Shown: in pieces, positions 5,510 to 6,013 of the stretch
How positions within the stretch are numbered: the stretch's first letter is position 1
Layout of the letters: the number at the start of each line of letters is the position of its first letter
Assembly (NCBI GenBank): GCA_030838245.1
Contig: JAUTXB010000155.1
Location: 1-6,013 of the forward strand
DNA length: 6,013 nt
Source of the DNA: Acidimicrobiaceae bacterium
GTDB lineage: Bacteria > Actinomycetota > Acidimicrobiia > Acidimicrobiales > RAAP-2
Reading direction: 5' to 3'
The notes under the pieces: generated by a model
What the model was told of the DNA's origin: nothing
The model's database searches: none
What the model saw: only the letters and a program-made list of their open reading frames with translations
Program-made: the position numbers and the translations under genes

Positions 5510-6013
5510 ATGAACTGGGTCGACGCCTTCCGCCTCGCACTGCGAAGCGTCTTACGCCGTCCCGGTCGCGCCGCGTTGACCGTAACGGCCGTCGCCCTCG
5601 CTGCTGCCCTCTTTACCGCCATGCTGACCATGGCGGCGACGGCCCAAGGCCGTGTCCTGAACCAGCTGGCCAACGGAGGACCGTTGGCCGGGATACAGGT
5701 AGCGGCGGCGGGGGCCAACCCGTCGCAACTCGGCAGCGACAATCCGACTCAGGGAGCTCCCAAACCCATCACGCAGGCGGCACGGTCACGCATCGGCCAC
5801 CTTCCCGGCGTGGTATCCGTTCTCCCGATCGTGACGGCCCAGACGGTGGTTGTGTGGCAGAACCATCCTGTCGCCCCGACAGCAGTGAGGAACGAACCCG
5901 ATGGTTCGCGCCGCGCCGTCTTCGACGAGATGGTAGGGATCGATCTCAGCCGCGCCGCCGACCTTCCAATCACCGTGCTCGAGGGCCATCTTCCGGTACC
6001 CGGCTCGCTGACT
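5510..6013 (+). CDS. ABC transporter permease, MacB/FtsX type (partial)
   Basis: The N-terminal 168 residues of a permease are cut off by the right edge. The start shows a short amphipathic cytosolic segment with RLALRSVLRRPGRAALT (residues 8-24), then one membrane helix at about 21-43. An outward-facing domain of the MacB periplasmic-core kind then begins, with LPGVVSVLPIV (97-107). Full-length members have about 400 residues or more, with three further helices near the C-terminus, which would lie outside. The ATG at 5510 is the only start after the in-frame TGA at 5480-5482. The gene pairs with the ATPase just upstream. In this family the pump typically transmits force across the membrane rather than moving small solutes through a channel. 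The cargo cannot be deduced here. Confidence 0.85.
   Translation, partial: MNWVDAFRLALRSVLRRPGRAALTVTAVALAAALFTAMLTMAATAQGRVLNQLANGGPLAGIQVAAAGANPSQLGSDNPTQGAPKPITQAARSRIGHLPGVVSVLPIVTAQTVVVWQNHPVAPTAVRNEPDGSRRAVFDEMVGIDLSRAADLPITVLEGHLPVPGSLT

Noticed and set aside
5502..5513. ATG ATC CGA TGA mini-frame overlapping the permease start
   Set aside because: Four codons with no ribosome binding site; most likely a chance overlap.

Overview
The window is GC-rich, uses GTG starts often, and reads like chromosomal DNA of a high-GC Gram-positive, most likely an actinobacterium or acidimicrobium-type relative. The reasons are strong G/C preference at third codon positions, tight gene spacing, and an ECF-transporter fusion protein of a kind I associate with actinobacteria. 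This placement comes from style and gene content, not from a marker gene. No mobile element, CRISPR array, tRNA or rRNA was found.

Layout: (1) 1-1204, minus strand, running off the left edge: a membrane domain resembling an ECF substrate-binding (S) component, fused to an ECF-type ATPase. (2) 1205-2013: a divergent intergenic region of about 800 bases with no convincing gene but several perfect dyads, including two adjacent palindromes at 1555-1591. (3) 2014-6013, plus strand: five closely spaced genes that look like one operon. They encode a ferric-reductase/NOX-like haem-flavin membrane oxidoreductase, a small membrane-anchored FMN-binding protein with a flavinylation motif, an ApbE FAD:protein FMN transferase, a MacB/LolD-type ABC ATPase, and the start of a MacB/FtsX-type permease cut by the right edge.

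Proposed working model (inference): the oxidoreductase takes electrons from cytosolic NAD(P)H through FAD and two haems across the membrane. It passes them to an FMN that ApbE has attached covalently to the small anchored protein, whose Pro/Ser/Thr-rich stalk would hold the flavin domain away from the membrane. This is the general logic of flavin-based extracytosolic electron transfer. The final acceptor is unknown. The ABC pair is probably co-transcribed with the redox genes, and its substrate cannot be told from sequence. The divergent ECF transporter gene recalls the Listeria extracellular electron transfer locus, where ECF-type components supply FAD to the outside. Here that link rests on position only.

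The points most worth a second look are the NOX-like haem-ligand spacing, an ApbE with no export signal paired with an anchored outward-facing substrate, the co-linear MacB-type transporter, the neighbouring ECF fusion, and the palindrome cluster in the divergent region.
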